NCBI RefSeq assembly: GCF_000175215.2
Contig: NC_014816.1
Span: 1,981,001 to 2,045,000 of the forward strand
Source: Asticcacaulis excentricus CB 48
GTDB taxonomy: Bacteria > Pseudomonadota > Alphaproteobacteria > Caulobacterales > Caulobacteraceae
DNA length: 64,000 nucleotides
Direction: 5' to 3'
Shown: piece by piece, positions 16,535 to 26,009 of the stretch
How the letters are laid out: every line of letters starts with the position of its first letter
Numbering within the stretch: position 1 is the first letter of the stretch
The notes under the pieces: model-generated
Told to the model about the DNA's origin: nothing
Seen by the model: the letters and a program-made list of their open reading frames with translations, nothing else
Databases searched by the model: none
Made by a program: the position numbers and the translations under genes

Positions 16535-16984
16535 TTGGATGATCACGCCCCACCTTTACCCGCAACTCAGTTTGGGGCCCTCCCCTTTCGCGAGACGCGC
16601 AACGGCGAGGTCGAGTTCCTGCTGATCACTTCACGCGGCAGCGGTCAGTGGATCATCCCCAAGGGCAAGCCCATTCCCAACCTTACGCCACCGGAAACCG
16701 CCGCCCGCGAAGCCTTTGAAGAGGCTGGCATTCTGGGGGAGGTCGATCCGCACCCTATCGGACGCTTTGCCTATATGAAGGATCAGGGCCAGCCCAACGC
16801 GCAATTCATCCCTGCCGTAGAGGTGTTTGCCATGCGGGTTACGCAACAACTGACCCTATGGCCGGAAATGGGTCAGCGCAGCATGGTATGGCTGACACCA
16901 GAACAGGCGTTGCACGCCATCGAAATCGACGCCTTGCGCAAAATTGTGCGGCGCTTTGCTAAGACGTTCGCCAAAGGTGCTTAA
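16535..16984 (+). CDS. Nudix hydrolase (DIPP-like)
   Basis: A 149-residue Nudix protein. The box is recognisable as E54-TAA-REAFEEAGI (residues 54-66) after IPKGKPIPNL, the pattern of the diphosphoinositol-polyphosphate-hydrolase-like group. It should cleave a nucleoside diphosphate linked to another moiety; the substrate is unknown. The start is most likely the TTG at 16535, with an AGGA sequence nine bases upstream; an ATG at 16539 is in another frame. Its stop codon touches the stop of the convergent Rrf2 gene. Confidence 0.85.
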   Translation: MDDHAPPLPATQFGALPFRETRNGEVEFLLITSRGSGQWIIPKGKPIPNLTPPETAAREAFEEAGILGEVDPHPIGRFAYMKDQGQPNAQFIPAVEVFAMRVTQQLTLWPEMGQRSMVWLTPEQALHAIEIDALRKIVRRFAKTFAKGA

Positions 16985-17401
16985 TCACCCGCGCGGCAGC
17001 GGCTCGGCCAAGGTTGAGCTCTCGAGCACCCGCGCCATGGCATCGCGCGCCGCCAGCAGCACCAGACGCAACTGACAATCATCGGGTGTGGGGCAGTCCT
17101 CACACCGCGCATAGGCGGTGCGCGAGGCACACGGCGTCAGCGCCAGCGGCCCGTCGATCAGGCGGATCAGGTCGGCCATGCTGATCATATCGGACGGTCG
17201 CGCCAGCATGTAGCCGCCTGAACGCCCGCGCTTGGACATCAGGAAACCCTCACGGCGCAGCTCAAGCAAAATGCCTTCGAGAAAATGCAACGGCGCCTTG
17301 ATGCGTTCTGCCAGTTCACCCGCCTGCACCGTTTGACCCTGGGGGATGCGCGCCATTTCCTGCATGGCGCGGATGGCGTATTTGGCACGCTGAGACAACA
17401 T
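16985..17401 (-). CDS. Rrf2 family transcriptional regulator
   Basis: A 138-residue Rrf2 winged-helix protein (MLSQRAKYAIRAMQEMA, then AERIKAPLHFLEGILLELR as recognition region and KRGRSGGYMLARP as wing). Four cysteines occur in a cluster near residues 91-110 (PCAS...RCEDCPTPDDC), which could bind an iron-sulfur cluster as in IscR or RirA, although spacing differs. The likely target genes are not visible nearby; it ends flush against the Nudix gene. Confidence 0.85.
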   Translation of the reverse strand: MLSQRAKYAIRAMQEMARIPQGQTVQAGELAERIKAPLHFLEGILLELRREGFLMSKRGRSGGYMLARPSDMISMADLIRLIDGPLALTPCASRTAYARCEDCPTPDDCQLRLVLLAARDAMARVLESSTLAEPLPRG

Positions 17402-17493
17402 GGCGGCGGGGCAACCTGTATTTTTGTGTTCCGTCGCCGCCTCATAGCACGAACCGGGTTACGAAAGCCATAAGCCCTATAAATCCGCTTTCA

Positions 17494-18681
17494 TTACGAC
17501 CGGGCACGGTCTTCGGCGGCAAAGTCATAGACGCGAATGCCGTCCTTTTCTGGCGGCGGTTCACGCCAGACGCGGCGCTGCATGGCGCGCTCGGCATCCT
17601 GACGCCCAGACGCCCAGTGTTCGTTCATGGTCAGGCGAGAAAACTCGTAGTCTTTGGATTGGCCATGATCGCCGCCGCCCGAATTGATCAGGTGCACCAG
17701 CGAGACGCGGAAATGCGCGGCGCGCGCATAGCAGGCCGCGATGGAAGGCTCGGCCTGCACTTGCGGCGGCAGCTGTTCGTACATGTGCCTGATGGCCTGA
17801 CGCAAGCGATAGCGCTCTAAAAAGGCATCTGTATTGAGGCGTGTGCGACTGGAATAGGTGATGTCCTTGACGCGACCATAGACCCCATCCAGCGTTTTGG
17901 GCACCTCACCGCGCGACGAAAAAAGGTCCATCTGAAAGACCAGGGTGTCACCATCCAGCCCCGCTGGCGCCTCGTGCAAAACATAGGTCAGGGGCGTGTT
18001 AGACACCACACCGCCATCCCAGTAGGCTTCGCCGTCGATAGTCACCGCCGGGAAGCCAGGCGGCAGGGCACCGGAAGCCATGATGTGTTCCGGGGTGATC
18101 TGCGTCGAATGGCTGTCGAAATAGACCGAATTGCCGGTGCGTACATTGACCGCCCCGACGCTCAGGCGCACCTCACCGTCATTCAGGCGGTCGAAATCGA
18201 CATGGTGCAACAAGGTCTCGCGCAACGGCGAAATGTCGTAGAAGCTCGTTTCCGAAGGCAGGGACCACGGCGAGAAGAACGGCGTAAGGGCGGCGGGGCG
18301 AAAAAAGCCCGGCACGCCGTTCAATGCGCTCATGTAGCCGCTCCATTGCCGAAAAGCGCTTTTCAGCCACGGATTAAAGCCGCTTAGCGTATCAGCAGGG
18401 CTCTCTGAGGTGATCTGCACCCAGAAGGATCGAAGCTTTTCGACGCGATCATCGGGCGCATTCCCCGCGATAATGGCGGCATTGATCGCGCCGATCGACA
18501 CCCCGGCCACCCAGTCGGGCCTGATTCCGCCCGCCTGCAAGACCTCATAGGCCCCACCCTGATATGAGCCGAGCGCCCCGCCCCCTTGAAGCACCAGCAC
18601 CGTCTGATCATAGGCCGCGCCAGGATGGGTGACGGCTTCGGCGACGGAAAGATCGGGATAGCTTTGGTCCATGACAGGCAA
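17494..18681 (-). CDS. Patatin-like phospholipase
   Basis: A 395-residue patatin-family protein. It has the oxyanion GGGALGSYQGG (residues 33-43), the nucleophile elbow GVSIG (Ser62) and the DGG motif with the catalytic Asp (YWDGGVVSNTPL, near residue 218). The Ser-Asp dyad is complete. There is no signal peptide, so it acts inside the cell or is exported by another route. The start could be 18681 or three codons in (MDQS). A C-terminal domain extends 170 residues beyond the patatin core, as in the DUF3734-bearing patatins. Confidence 0.88.
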   Translation of the reverse strand: MPVMDQSYPDLSVAEAVTHPGAAYDQTVLVLQGGGALGSYQGGAYEVLQAGGIRPDWVAGVSIGAINAAIIAGNAPDDRVEKLRSFWVQITSESPADTLSGFNPWLKSAFRQWSGYMSALNGVPGFFRPAALTPFFSPWSLPSETSFYDISPLRETLLHHVDFDRLNDGEVRLSVGAVNVRTGNSVYFDSHSTQITPEHIMASGALPPGFPAVTIDGEAYWDGGVVSNTPLTYVLHEAPAGLDGDTLVFQMDLFSSRGEVPKTLDGVYGRVKDITYSSRTRLNTDAFLERYRLRQAIRHMYEQLPPQVQAEPSIAACYARAAHFRVSLVHLINSGGGDHGQSKDYEFSRLTMNEHWASGRQDAERAMQRRVWREPPPEKDGIRVYDFAAEDRARS

Positions 18682-18886
18682 CTCCGCAACGGTCAGGCGC
18701 TTACACGTACTTTATGAACCGAAATCCGGCCTCACGCATCATTTTTACAGATGATCACACAAAGGTTGAGCGGAACGACTCGAAGGGCCGAAAGCATGGC
18801 CAGTTAAGGGTTTTGTAAGCCTTATGGCTAAGTTGTGACCTGCTGACCCTGCCTTTTCTTTCACGACCCGCAAAGGATACTATCTC

Positions 18887-19552
18887 ATGCGTCTTCCTAC
18901 CCTTCTCGCTGCCGTGGCGCTTGGCGCCCTCACCGCCACCGCCGCTTCCGCTCAGAACAGCCCCCTCGCCGTTGATGTGCACGGCGGCACGACAGGCGTC
19001 GGCATTGGTGCCCGCTATAAGCTGAATGACACTTTTGTCCTCCGCGCCGACTACGACTCGCTGAAGCACAGTGACGACTTCAATTCCGACGACGTCCAGT
19101 ATAATGGCGAGCTGGATTTCAAGCCCTTCACCTTCGCCGTGGACGTCCACCCCTTCCGCAATTCGTTCTTTGTGTCCGGCGGTTACGTGACCGGTGACCG
19201 CAATGTGAGCCTCGACGCTCGCCCGACCGACACCACCAATATCGGTGGCGTTCCCTTCACCCCGACGCAGATCGGTACGCTGCGCGCCAACGCCGATATG
19301 GGCGATGGCGCCCCGTTCCTTGGCCTTGGCTTCGACAACACCTTCACACGGGATGGTCGTTTTGGCTTCCGCGTGCTGGCCGGAGCCGTACTCGGCGATG
19401 ACCCCAGCGTGACACTGACCTCGGATGGCACCTTGGCCAGCGATCCAACCTACAAGGTGGCGCTGGAAAAGGAACGTCAGGAGCTTCAGAACGATGTCAA
19501 AGACGCCAAGACCTGGCCCGTTCTGCAAGTCGGCCTGACGGTCAAGTTCTGA
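18887..19552 (+). CDS. Outer-membrane beta-barrel protein (OmpW-like)
   Basis: A 221-residue exported protein with a classic signal peptide (MRLPTLLAAVALGALTATA, cleavage after ASA near residue 22). The mature part shows alternating strands with aromatic girdles (IGARYKLNDTFVLRADYDSL, FVSGGYVTGD) and ends in LTVKF, the C-terminal aromatic signal for BAM insertion. The pattern is that of a small barrel (OmpW/OprG-like). A coiled stretch rich in Glu/Lys near residues 192-206 is an extra. A terminator follows. Confidence 0.75.
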   Translation: MRLPTLLAAVALGALTATAASAQNSPLAVDVHGGTTGVGIGARYKLNDTFVLRADYDSLKHSDDFNSDDVQYNGELDFKPFTFAVDVHPFRNSFFVSGGYVTGDRNVSLDARPTDTTNIGGVPFTPTQIGTLRANADMGDGAPFLGLGFDNTFTRDGRFGFRVLAGAVLGDDPSVTLTSDGTLASDPTYKVALEKERQELQNDVKDAKTWPVLQVGLTVKF

Positions 19553-19575
19553 TTTTCCGGAATTTGTAATTTAAG

Positions 19576-19602
19576 GGCAGCGCTCATAAGCGCTGCCTTT
19601 TT
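19576..19602 (+). terminator. Rho-independent terminator after the barrel protein gene
   Basis: A perfect nine-base-pair stem, GGCAGCGCT / AGCGCTGCC, with loop CATA and a T5 tract (19598-19602). It also lies just past the stop of the opposing SIMPL gene. Confidence 0.9.
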
Positions 19603-20473
19603 ATTTCAGATCATACACAACACAGGTTTCAGCGCGGGCGCGGTACAGGGGCGGTGTTTGAATAAACGCGTTTTCCGCCGCACGCGCTTCGAGTTGATAA
19701 AGCGGAGAGGGCGGCGGGGGCGGACCGGAAACCATCTGGGGTGGTCCTTTGTACTCAACACGCTGGCCCCTAATCGCAATGTCCGCGTTCGCGTCGGGAC
19801 GTCGCCCCAGAAGATCGGCGCGGCAGGCGCGGCCTGACGGGTCGATAAGGCGAATGCCGCCCAGCGCGCTGCCCGAGGCGTGGGCGGCGCCTTGCGCACG
19901 CACCGCCGCATCGCGTGTGGCCTCATTGCGCAACCGCTCCCGCAAGGCATTGTCCGGCTTTAGCGAAAAGGCCACGCGATCCACCTGCGTCGGAGCGCTC
20001 GCCAGAACCAGCGCATAGACCGGCTCCAGCACGGCCATATCACGCACCTCAACCCTCAGGGTCAGGGTGGCGTCATAGCCCTTGATCTTGTCGCCGCGCA
20101 CGTTAGCGATTTGCCGCCCATCCTTGTCGCGGTGCTGCTCGTGAAAGGCCTGCACCGCAAAGTCCGTTGTCACGCGCACCACCTCCGGCTGGCGCTGACG
20201 CAGGGCGGAGATCAGGGTTTCGGCCTGTGCGACCGCCTCATTCTGGGCCTCGCTCGCCGTCTTGCCCGTGCCCTTGAAACGCGCGGCGAAGGTGGCGCGA
20301 TTGGCCTCCACCTCTGTCTCCGCATAGCCAGTCTGCGGCAGCACCGCACGCTGCATCCACCACGGCACGGCATCGAAGCGATCAGGTGTTTCCACTGACT
20401 TTACAGGCGGCGCGGCCTCGGCCTCGGCCGCCAGAAGCGGCAGGGCGCACAGGCCTATCCACAAGCGGCGCAT
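19601..20473 (-). CDS. SIMPL (DUF541) domain protein 2
   Basis: About 290 residues starting MRRLWIGLC at the ATG at 20473, which overlaps the TGA of the upstream gene in TGATG. A signal peptide (ALPLLAAEAEA) is followed by an alternating helix/strand SIMPL domain (GYAETEVEANRATFAARFKGTGKTASEAQNEAV). A proline-rich loop (SGPPPPPSPLYQ) and a tail with NAFIQTPPLYR follow. It is a clear paralogue of the neighbouring 292-residue protein. SIMPL proteins are periplasmic or outer-membrane associated and of unclear function. I expect it to be made with its partner from one mRNA. Confidence 0.85.
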   Translation of the reverse strand: MRRLWIGLCALPLLAAEAEAAPPVKSVETPDRFDAVPWWMQRAVLPQTGYAETEVEANRATFAARFKGTGKTASEAQNEAVAQAETLISALRQRQPEVVRVTTDFAVQAFHEQHRDKDGRQIANVRGDKIKGYDATLTLRVEVRDMAVLEPVYALVLASAPTQVDRVAFSLKPDNALRERLRNEATRDAAVRAQGAAHASGSALGGIRLIDPSGRACRADLLGRRPDANADIAIRGQRVEYKGPPQMVSGPPPPPSPLYQLEARAAENAFIQTPPLYRARAETCVVYDLK

Positions 20474-21351
20474 CAGTTCAGCCCATAAACAACGCATGCC
20501 TGCGCCGTCAGTTCATTCAGCGGCGGCGCCTGAATAAAGGCGTTTTGCGCGGCCTTGGCTTCGAGCTGCTCCACCGCACTGCCACGGGCGGCCATCTCCA
20601 TTACAGGGGCGGGCGGTGGTGGTGGCGGGGCCATCGCATAGGCCACGGTCGTCGCGTCATTGTCCTGCCCGCCGCGCGGTTCACCCCGCGCGAGGATGTC
20701 CGTCTGACAGGCGCGGCCTGTGGGATCGATCACCTTGACCGCCCCCAGCTTACCGCCAGCGGCTTCGGCGGCCTGACGCGCCCGACGCGCCGCATCTTTA
20801 ACCGCCTCATTATACAGCCAGGTCTTGGTGGCGTTATCGGGCTCGAGTGAGAAATAGATCGGCTGGGACGCCGTCGGCGAAGCCGCCAGCACCAGCGCGT
20901 AGGCGCGTTCCAGCGTCCGAAGGTCATAGACTTTCACCTCCAGTCCCATGCTGACCTGATAGGCTTCGATCTTGTCACCGCGCTGGTTTTCGATGCGGTT
21001 GCCTTCCTTGTCGCGGTACTGCTCATAGAGAACGCGCATGGAGAAGGAGGTGTTGACGCGCACCGCGTCCTTGCCCAGCTTTTTCAGCGCATCGGTCAGC
21101 GCGCGCGTCTGGGCAACGGCCTTTTGCTGTGCTTCATCCGCCGTCTTGCCCACAGCGAGGAAGGAAGCCGAAAAATTAGCGCGGTTGGCGTCGATTTCGG
21201 TGCGCACATAACCCGTTTGGGTGATGACCGGCGTCTTCATCCACCACGGCGCGCGGTCGTAATCCGACGCCTGATAATTATTGGTCGTTGTCTGAGCGAC
21301 CGCCCCACCGGCAACGGCCAGCAGAGCCACACTCAACACCCATTTACGCAT
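20473..21351 (-). CDS. SIMPL (DUF541) domain protein 1
   Basis: A 292-residue exported protein: signal peptide MRKWVLSVALLAVAGGAVA, then APWWMKTPVITQTGYVRTE. The SIMPL core (NANRANFSASFLAVGKTADEAQ region) and the conserved AFIQAPPLNELTAQACVVYGLN end are shared with the downstream paralogue. Both copies contain the sequence RDKxGxxIxNxRGDKI, and both have a Pro-rich segment near residue 250. The gene is first of the pair. The ribosome site and promoter lie in the 56-base gap to the Sel1 gene stop. Confidence 0.85.
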   Translation of the reverse strand: MRKWVLSVALLAVAGGAVAQTTTNNYQASDYDRAPWWMKTPVITQTGYVRTEIDANRANFSASFLAVGKTADEAQQKAVAQTRALTDALKKLGKDAVRVNTSFSMRVLYEQYRDKEGNRIENQRGDKIEAYQVSMGLEVKVYDLRTLERAYALVLAASPTASQPIYFSLEPDNATKTWLYNEAVKDAARRARQAAEAAGGKLGAVKVIDPTGRACQTDILARGEPRGGQDNDATTVAYAMAPPPPPPAPVMEMAARGSAVEQLEAKAAQNAFIQAPPLNELTAQACVVYGLN

Positions 21352-21407
21352 AGTCGTCTCCCTGAATAGCGATGATTTTGACAGGCTGATGCCCTTTTGC
21401 GGCCGAT

Positions 21408-22298
21408 TTACGACGCCGGTTTGAAGGCGTCGGCTTGTTTTTGGCCATCAGCCCTCTGCTCGGGCGTCAGCCGGCCTTCAATAAACGGAACCGCATCACG
21501 CGCTTCGGATACGGCGGCACTTCCCTTCGGTCCCTTGCGAGCCAGAAGCGCCCATTTATAGGCCACAGCCAGGTCCTTTTTCACAGCCATGCCGTTAAAA
21601 TACAGCATACTCAGGCGGATTTGCGCGTCGGCGTTTCCGCGGTCAGCCGCGCGATTGAAATAGCTGATTGATTTGGGCTGGTCACCGGTGTTGTAAAACA
21701 GATAGGCCATATCGGTGAGGCATTGCGTATCACCGCGATCAGCGCATTTGCTCAGCCAGAGCTTTGCTCCCTCGCGGTCGCCTGCACTATTGAGCCTCTG
21801 TCCCCACGCCTTCTCCGCAGCCTTGTCGCCCGCTTGCGCAGCTTCGTGCAACAGATTTTCGCCTTTTTCGACGTCTTTTGGAACGCTGCCGCGTCCCGTC
21901 AGGTAAAACTCGGCCAGCTTGCGTTTGATGTCAGGCGAAGGGGCTTTTACTGCCTTATAAAGGGCGAAGGCCTTATCGCGGCTGGCGACGCCTTTGTCGT
22001 CATTGTACAGGTCGGCTAGTGCGATCTGCGCGTCCACATGACCTTGCGCGGCGGCTTTTTCGTACCAGCCTGACGCGCGAGCCGCGTCATCTATCCCCCC
22101 TCGACGCTTGTCATAGGGTTTACCACTGAGATACTGCGCCTGCGCGTCCCCGGTGTTTGCCTTGATAAAGGTGATCCACTCGTTTTCACCGGTCGGCCCG
22201 GTCTTGCCCGTGAAAAACACCCCTGCGGCCACCACCACCACCAGAATAACCGGCAGCAGCACGTACCAGGCACGGACTCCACCCGTCGATTTACGCAT
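21408..22298 (-). CDS. Sel1-repeat protein with N-terminal membrane anchor
   Basis: A 296-residue protein. An N-terminal hydrophobic helix (AWYVLLPVILVVVVAAGVFF, about residues 10-29) anchors it in the inner membrane with the rest periplasmic. Helical Sel1-like repeats follow (AQGHVDAQIALADLYND, GNADAQIRLSMLYFNG and similar). Sel1 repeats mediate protein contacts; in Podovirus-like or Esi envelope systems they help envelope assembly, but no partner is known here. Adjacent genes run the same way, with the transglutaminase gene 64 bases upstream of it. Confidence 0.8.
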   Translation of the reverse strand: MRKSTGGVRAWYVLLPVILVVVVAAGVFFTGKTGPTGENEWITFIKANTGDAQAQYLSGKPYDKRRGGIDDAARASGWYEKAAAQGHVDAQIALADLYNDDKGVASRDKAFALYKAVKAPSPDIKRKLAEFYLTGRGSVPKDVEKGENLLHEAAQAGDKAAEKAWGQRLNSAGDREGAKLWLSKCADRGDTQCLTDMAYLFYNTGDQPKSISYFNRAADRGNADAQIRLSMLYFNGMAVKKDLAVAYKWALLARKGPKGSAAVSEARDAVPFIEGRLTPEQRADGQKQADAFKPAS

Positions 22299-22361
22299 AA
22301 ATACCCCCCCCCTTATGGCTCAGGGGGTCAGGCATAGCACAGACCGAGGCTGTGACAAGCC

Positions 22362-25300
22362 TTAGTCTCTTCGCCGCAGATCGAGCGTCATCGGATAGTC
22401 TGGATTGATATGCAGCGCCGGGACGCGTACTCGGCCCGGCGTATGGGTCGGGGCCTCAAAGCGCGACAGGCGGCGGCCTTCGGCCTCGTTCTCATTCAGC
22501 GGCAACTGCTCGTAATTTCGCCCGCCGGGGTGCATGACGTGATAACGACAACCACCGACCGAACGTTCCAGCCGCGTGTCGATCACATCGAACTGTAGGG
22601 GCGTATTGACCGGCAGGTTGGGGTGCAGGCTCGACCACGGGGCCCAGGCCTTGTAGCGCACACCCGCCACCTGAATATGGGCGTCGCGCGTGGGGTGCAG
22701 CGGCAGGCGGCGACCATTGCAGGTGACGACGTGCTGATTACCCACGGCACCGGATAGCACCACCTCCATGCGCTCGACCGAGGAATCGACGCCGCGCGAC
22801 GTGCCACCGCCGGACGGCTCCTCGCCCATTACCGGCCACGGCTCCAGGCCAGCGCGTAACTCAAGCGTCAGGCCGCCGATCTGCACGCTGCCCAGAGACG
22901 GAAAGCGGAAGTCGAAGAAGGGAATGAACCAGTCGCGGCTGAAGGCGTAGCCATGGCTTTTTAGGAAATCGAGCACCTCATAGAGGTCTTCGCGCACGTG
23001 ATGGCCCAGCATAAAGCGGTCGTGTAACTGCGTGCCCCAGCGTACCAGCCCCCCCGTGTAGGGCTTTTTCCAGAATACCGCGATCAGGGCGCGGATAAGC
23101 AGCGCCTGAATGAGGTTCATCTGCGGGTGGGGCGACATTTCAAAGCCGCGCATTTCGAGCAAGCCCAGCCGCCCGCGGTCGGAATCGGGCGAATAGAGCT
23201 TATCGATGCAGAATTCCGCCCGGTGCGTGTTGCCGGTTAGATCGACCAGCAGGTTGCGCAGCAACCGGTCAACCAGCCACGGGGCCTGTTCTGCCTCGCC
23301 CTTGGGCAGGTTAGACAGGGCGATTTCCAGCTCATAGAGCGACTCGTGGCGCGCCTCGTCAATGCGCGGGGCCTGAGAAGTCGCCCCGATATACATCCCC
23401 GAAAAAAGATAGGACAGGCTGGGGTGGTTCTGCCAGAAGCGGATCATTGAGCCCAGCAGGTCGGGACGACGCAAGAACGGCGAATCCTCCGGTCTCTGCG
23501 CCCCCATGACGATGTGGTTGCCGCCACCCGTGGCGACGCGCTTGCCGTCAATCAGAAACTTGTCGGCGACCAGCCGTGCCAGACGCGCCTCCTCATAGAC
23601 AGTGGTAATGATGTTTTTCAGCTCGGCCCAATGGGCCGCCGGCTGGATATTGACCTCGATGACGCCGGGGTCGGGCGTGACACTCAAGGACTCGATGCGG
23701 TGGTCGCGTGGCGGGGCATAACCTTCGATGACCACTGGCACTTTGAGGTGAGCGGCCACCGCTTCGATGGCCGAAATCAGCTCGAAATAGTGCTCGGCAT
23801 AAGCGGTCGGCGGCAGGAACAAAAACAACTTGCCATGCCGTACCTCGGCACACAGGGCCGAGCGCACCAGACCATTGGGACCGGCCCAGCGCTCAGGCTC
23901 GCCCGCCGCACCGATCATTTGCGTGAAGCGCGCCACCAAAGTCTGCGCCTCCGGCAGGGCCTCGGTCGGCGCGAAGGGCGAGCGCGGCGGGAACAGATGC
24001 GCGTCAACCTCAGCCTGATCGACGAACGGAAGTGCCCCCAGCGGCAGGCGCAGTCCTACCGGCGAGTCACCGGGCAGCAGCATCATCTTCTCAGTGCGGA
24101 AACGCCAGGGGTTCGACATCCAGCCGTCGAACCGCGCAGAGTACTGGAGGGGCAGGACGAAACCCGTCGGCTGACCCAGATCATTGTCCAGAAGGGCCTG
24201 AAGCCGCTTACGCTCGGTCGCCTCATAGACATCGGCCTTCAGCATTTCGCCCTCAAGCGGCAGGCGCTGCTCCTTCCACAGGTGGTAGGGAACGTCCTCA
24301 TAGGCATCGATGACGAGGTCTTCATTCAGGCCCAGCGCACCGGCCAGCGTACGAAGGAAGGTGCGCGCCGTCGCCTGCGGCTCATGGGCTGTGGCTTCCG
24401 GATCGATCAGCAGTTCAGGATTAAGCCATAACGGCTTTTGGTCCAGCCGCCAGAAGGCATTCATCGCCCAGCGCGGCAGGATCTCGCCGGGATACCACTT
24501 GCCTTGCGCGTGCTGCGCCAGCGCGCCCTTGGCGAAGCGCGCCGACAGGCGTCTGAAGAGGTCGAAACCCAATTTCTTCTTGGTGTCCGAAAGGGCCGTA
24601 AAATGCCACTCATCGCCCGTGCGGTCATCTAGCGAAACGAAGGTCGGCTCGCCGCCCATGGTCAGGCGCACATCCTGCGCCGTCAGGGCTTTATCGACCT
24701 TATGACCCAAGTCGTCGATGCGCTGCCATTCGCTATCCGTATAAGGCTGGGTGACGCGCCGCGATTCATAGATGCGCGTCACACCCATCTCATAGCTGAA
24801 CTGCGACTGCGCCGGTTCGTGTGCCCCGGTGATGGGAGCCGCCGAGGTCGGGTTGGGGGCACAGCACAGCGGGATGTGGCCTTCGCCGGTGAACATGCCG
24901 GACGTCGGATCAAGTCCGATCCAACCGGCACCCGGCAGATAGACCTCATACCAGGCATGCAGGTCGGTGACGTCCTCGCTGACGCCTGAGGGGCCGTCCA
25001 GCGATTCGACATCTGCCTTGAGCTGAATCGAATAGCCGGAGACAAAGCGCGTGGCGAACCCCTTGTGGCGCAGGGCCTGACAGGCAAGCCACGCCATGTC
25101 GCGGCACGACCCTTGGAGTAGGGTCAGAGTTTCGGCAGAGGTCTGCACCCCGGGCTCCATGCGCAGGGTGTAGTTAAGCTGCGAATTAACCTTCTGATTG
25201 AAGGCGACCAGAAAATCGACCGTCCCCCACTTTTCGTGCGTCGCCGGGTTAAGGTCCGGCATCGACTGCACAAAGTCCATCAGCAGGTCGTCTTGTTCCT

Positions 25301-25661
25301 TGATCTCCAGATACGGCGTCAGTTCTTCTTTAAGCGACTCCGCATAGCTGAACGGGAAGTGGGTCGCCGTGTCTTCCAGAAAAAAGTCGAACGGATTGAA
25401 TACCTTGATTTCGAGGACCAGATCGACCTCAACGCGGAACTGCGCGACCTTGTCGGGGAAGACGATGCGCGCCAACCAATTGCCAAAGGGGTCCTGCTGC
25501 CAGTTGATGAAGTGGTTTTCCGGCTCGACTTTGAGCCGGTAGGACTGCACATGGGCGCGAGTATGCGGGGCGGGGCGAAGCCGAATGACCTGCGGCCCCA
25601 TGCCAATCGGCCGCTCGTAACGATAGTCGGTAACGTGATGCAGAGCGGTCAGTATGGTCAT
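22362..25661 (-). CDS. Large transglutaminase-like protein with DUF2126 domain
   Basis: A 1,099-residue protein. The N-terminal part is a bacterial transglutaminase-like module (N-terminal beta domain, then catalytic core with C186 in LLQGSCRDMA, H235 in DLHAWYEVY and D251 in LDPTSG). The C-terminal part is DUF2126. In known clusters this family occurs with circularly permuted ATP-grasp and alpha-E proteins, which are encoded at 28146-30585 in opposite orientation. Proposed roles are peptide or glutathione-analogue ligation and hydrolysis; the actual substrate is unknown. No signal peptide or membrane segment is evident. Confidence 0.9.
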   Translation of the reverse strand: MTILTALHHVTDYRYERPIGMGPQVIRLRPAPHTRAHVQSYRLKVEPENHFINWQQDPFGNWLARIVFPDKVAQFRVEVDLVLEIKVFNPFDFFLEDTATHFPFSYAESLKEELTPYLEIKEQDDLLMDFVQSMPDLNPATHEKWGTVDFLVAFNQKVNSQLNYTLRMEPGVQTSAETLTLLQGSCRDMAWLACQALRHKGFATRFVSGYSIQLKADVESLDGPSGVSEDVTDLHAWYEVYLPGAGWIGLDPTSGMFTGEGHIPLCCAPNPTSAAPITGAHEPAQSQFSYEMGVTRIYESRRVTQPYTDSEWQRIDDLGHKVDKALTAQDVRLTMGGEPTFVSLDDRTGDEWHFTALSDTKKKLGFDLFRRLSARFAKGALAQHAQGKWYPGEILPRWAMNAFWRLDQKPLWLNPELLIDPEATAHEPQATARTFLRTLAGALGLNEDLVIDAYEDVPYHLWKEQRLPLEGEMLKADVYEATERKRLQALLDNDLGQPTGFVLPLQYSARFDGWMSNPWRFRTEKMMLLPGDSPVGLRLPLGALPFVDQAEVDAHLFPPRSPFAPTEALPEAQTLVARFTQMIGAAGEPERWAGPNGLVRSALCAEVRHGKLFLFLPPTAYAEHYFELISAIEAVAAHLKVPVVIEGYAPPRDHRIESLSVTPDPGVIEVNIQPAAHWAELKNIITTVYEEARLARLVADKFLIDGKRVATGGGNHIVMGAQRPEDSPFLRRPDLLGSMIRFWQNHPSLSYLFSGMYIGATSQAPRIDEARHESLYELEIALSNLPKGEAEQAPWLVDRLLRNLLVDLTGNTHRAEFCIDKLYSPDSDRGRLGLLEMRGFEMSPHPQMNLIQALLIRALIAVFWKKPYTGGLVRWGTQLHDRFMLGHHVREDLYEVLDFLKSHGYAFSRDWFIPFFDFRFPSLGSVQIGGLTLELRAGLEPWPVMGEEPSGGGTSRGVDSSVERMEVVLSGAVGNQHVVTCNGRRLPLHPTRDAHIQVAGVRYKAWAPWSSLHPNLPVNTPLQFDVIDTRLERSVGGCRYHVMHPGGRNYEQLPLNENEAEGRRLSRFEAPTHTPGRVRVPALHINPDYPMTLDLRRRD

Positions 25662-25675
25662 TCACTCATCCAATC

Positions 25676-25857
25676 TTACCCCTCCCTGCCGTTGGCAGGG
25701 AGAAATGGCAATCTGACCCCTGCCTGCGCCGGCAGGGAGAGGTGGTAGATATCCTACGACCTGTAATCTACAGAATCGCCGGCCCGCTTGAAGCCCCCAC
25801 CACAGCATCTCGCGCTTCGCACCTCGTGCTGCCCGCCTCCCCTGCAGGATGGGGAGG
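25676..25857. repeat. Three hairpins of the dispersed CTCCC/GGGAG repeat family
   Basis: CTCCCTGCC/GGCAGGGAG with loop GTT (25682-25702); CCCTGCC/GGCAGGG with loop TGCGCC (25718-25737); CCTCCCC/GGGGAGG with an 8-base loop (25836-25857). They lie in the 350-base gap between the two divergent transglutaminase genes (25662-26009). I see no gene in that gap. Confidence 0.65.
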
Positions 25858-26009
25858 TATGAAGTGAGTGGCTTCGTTTCAATTCCTCAGCTTACGTCTG
25901 CTTTTCCCACAAAATCACGTCACAGAACTGTAACGAAGACAAAAAAAATGTGTAACTCTGATACGGCACGGCATATGGACAAGACCCGGCCAAGGCCGTT
26001 TAGTTTCCC

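Noticed and set aside
23514..24431. 305-codon plus-strand frame opposite the large transglutaminase
   Set aside because: Entirely antisense to a conserved gene.
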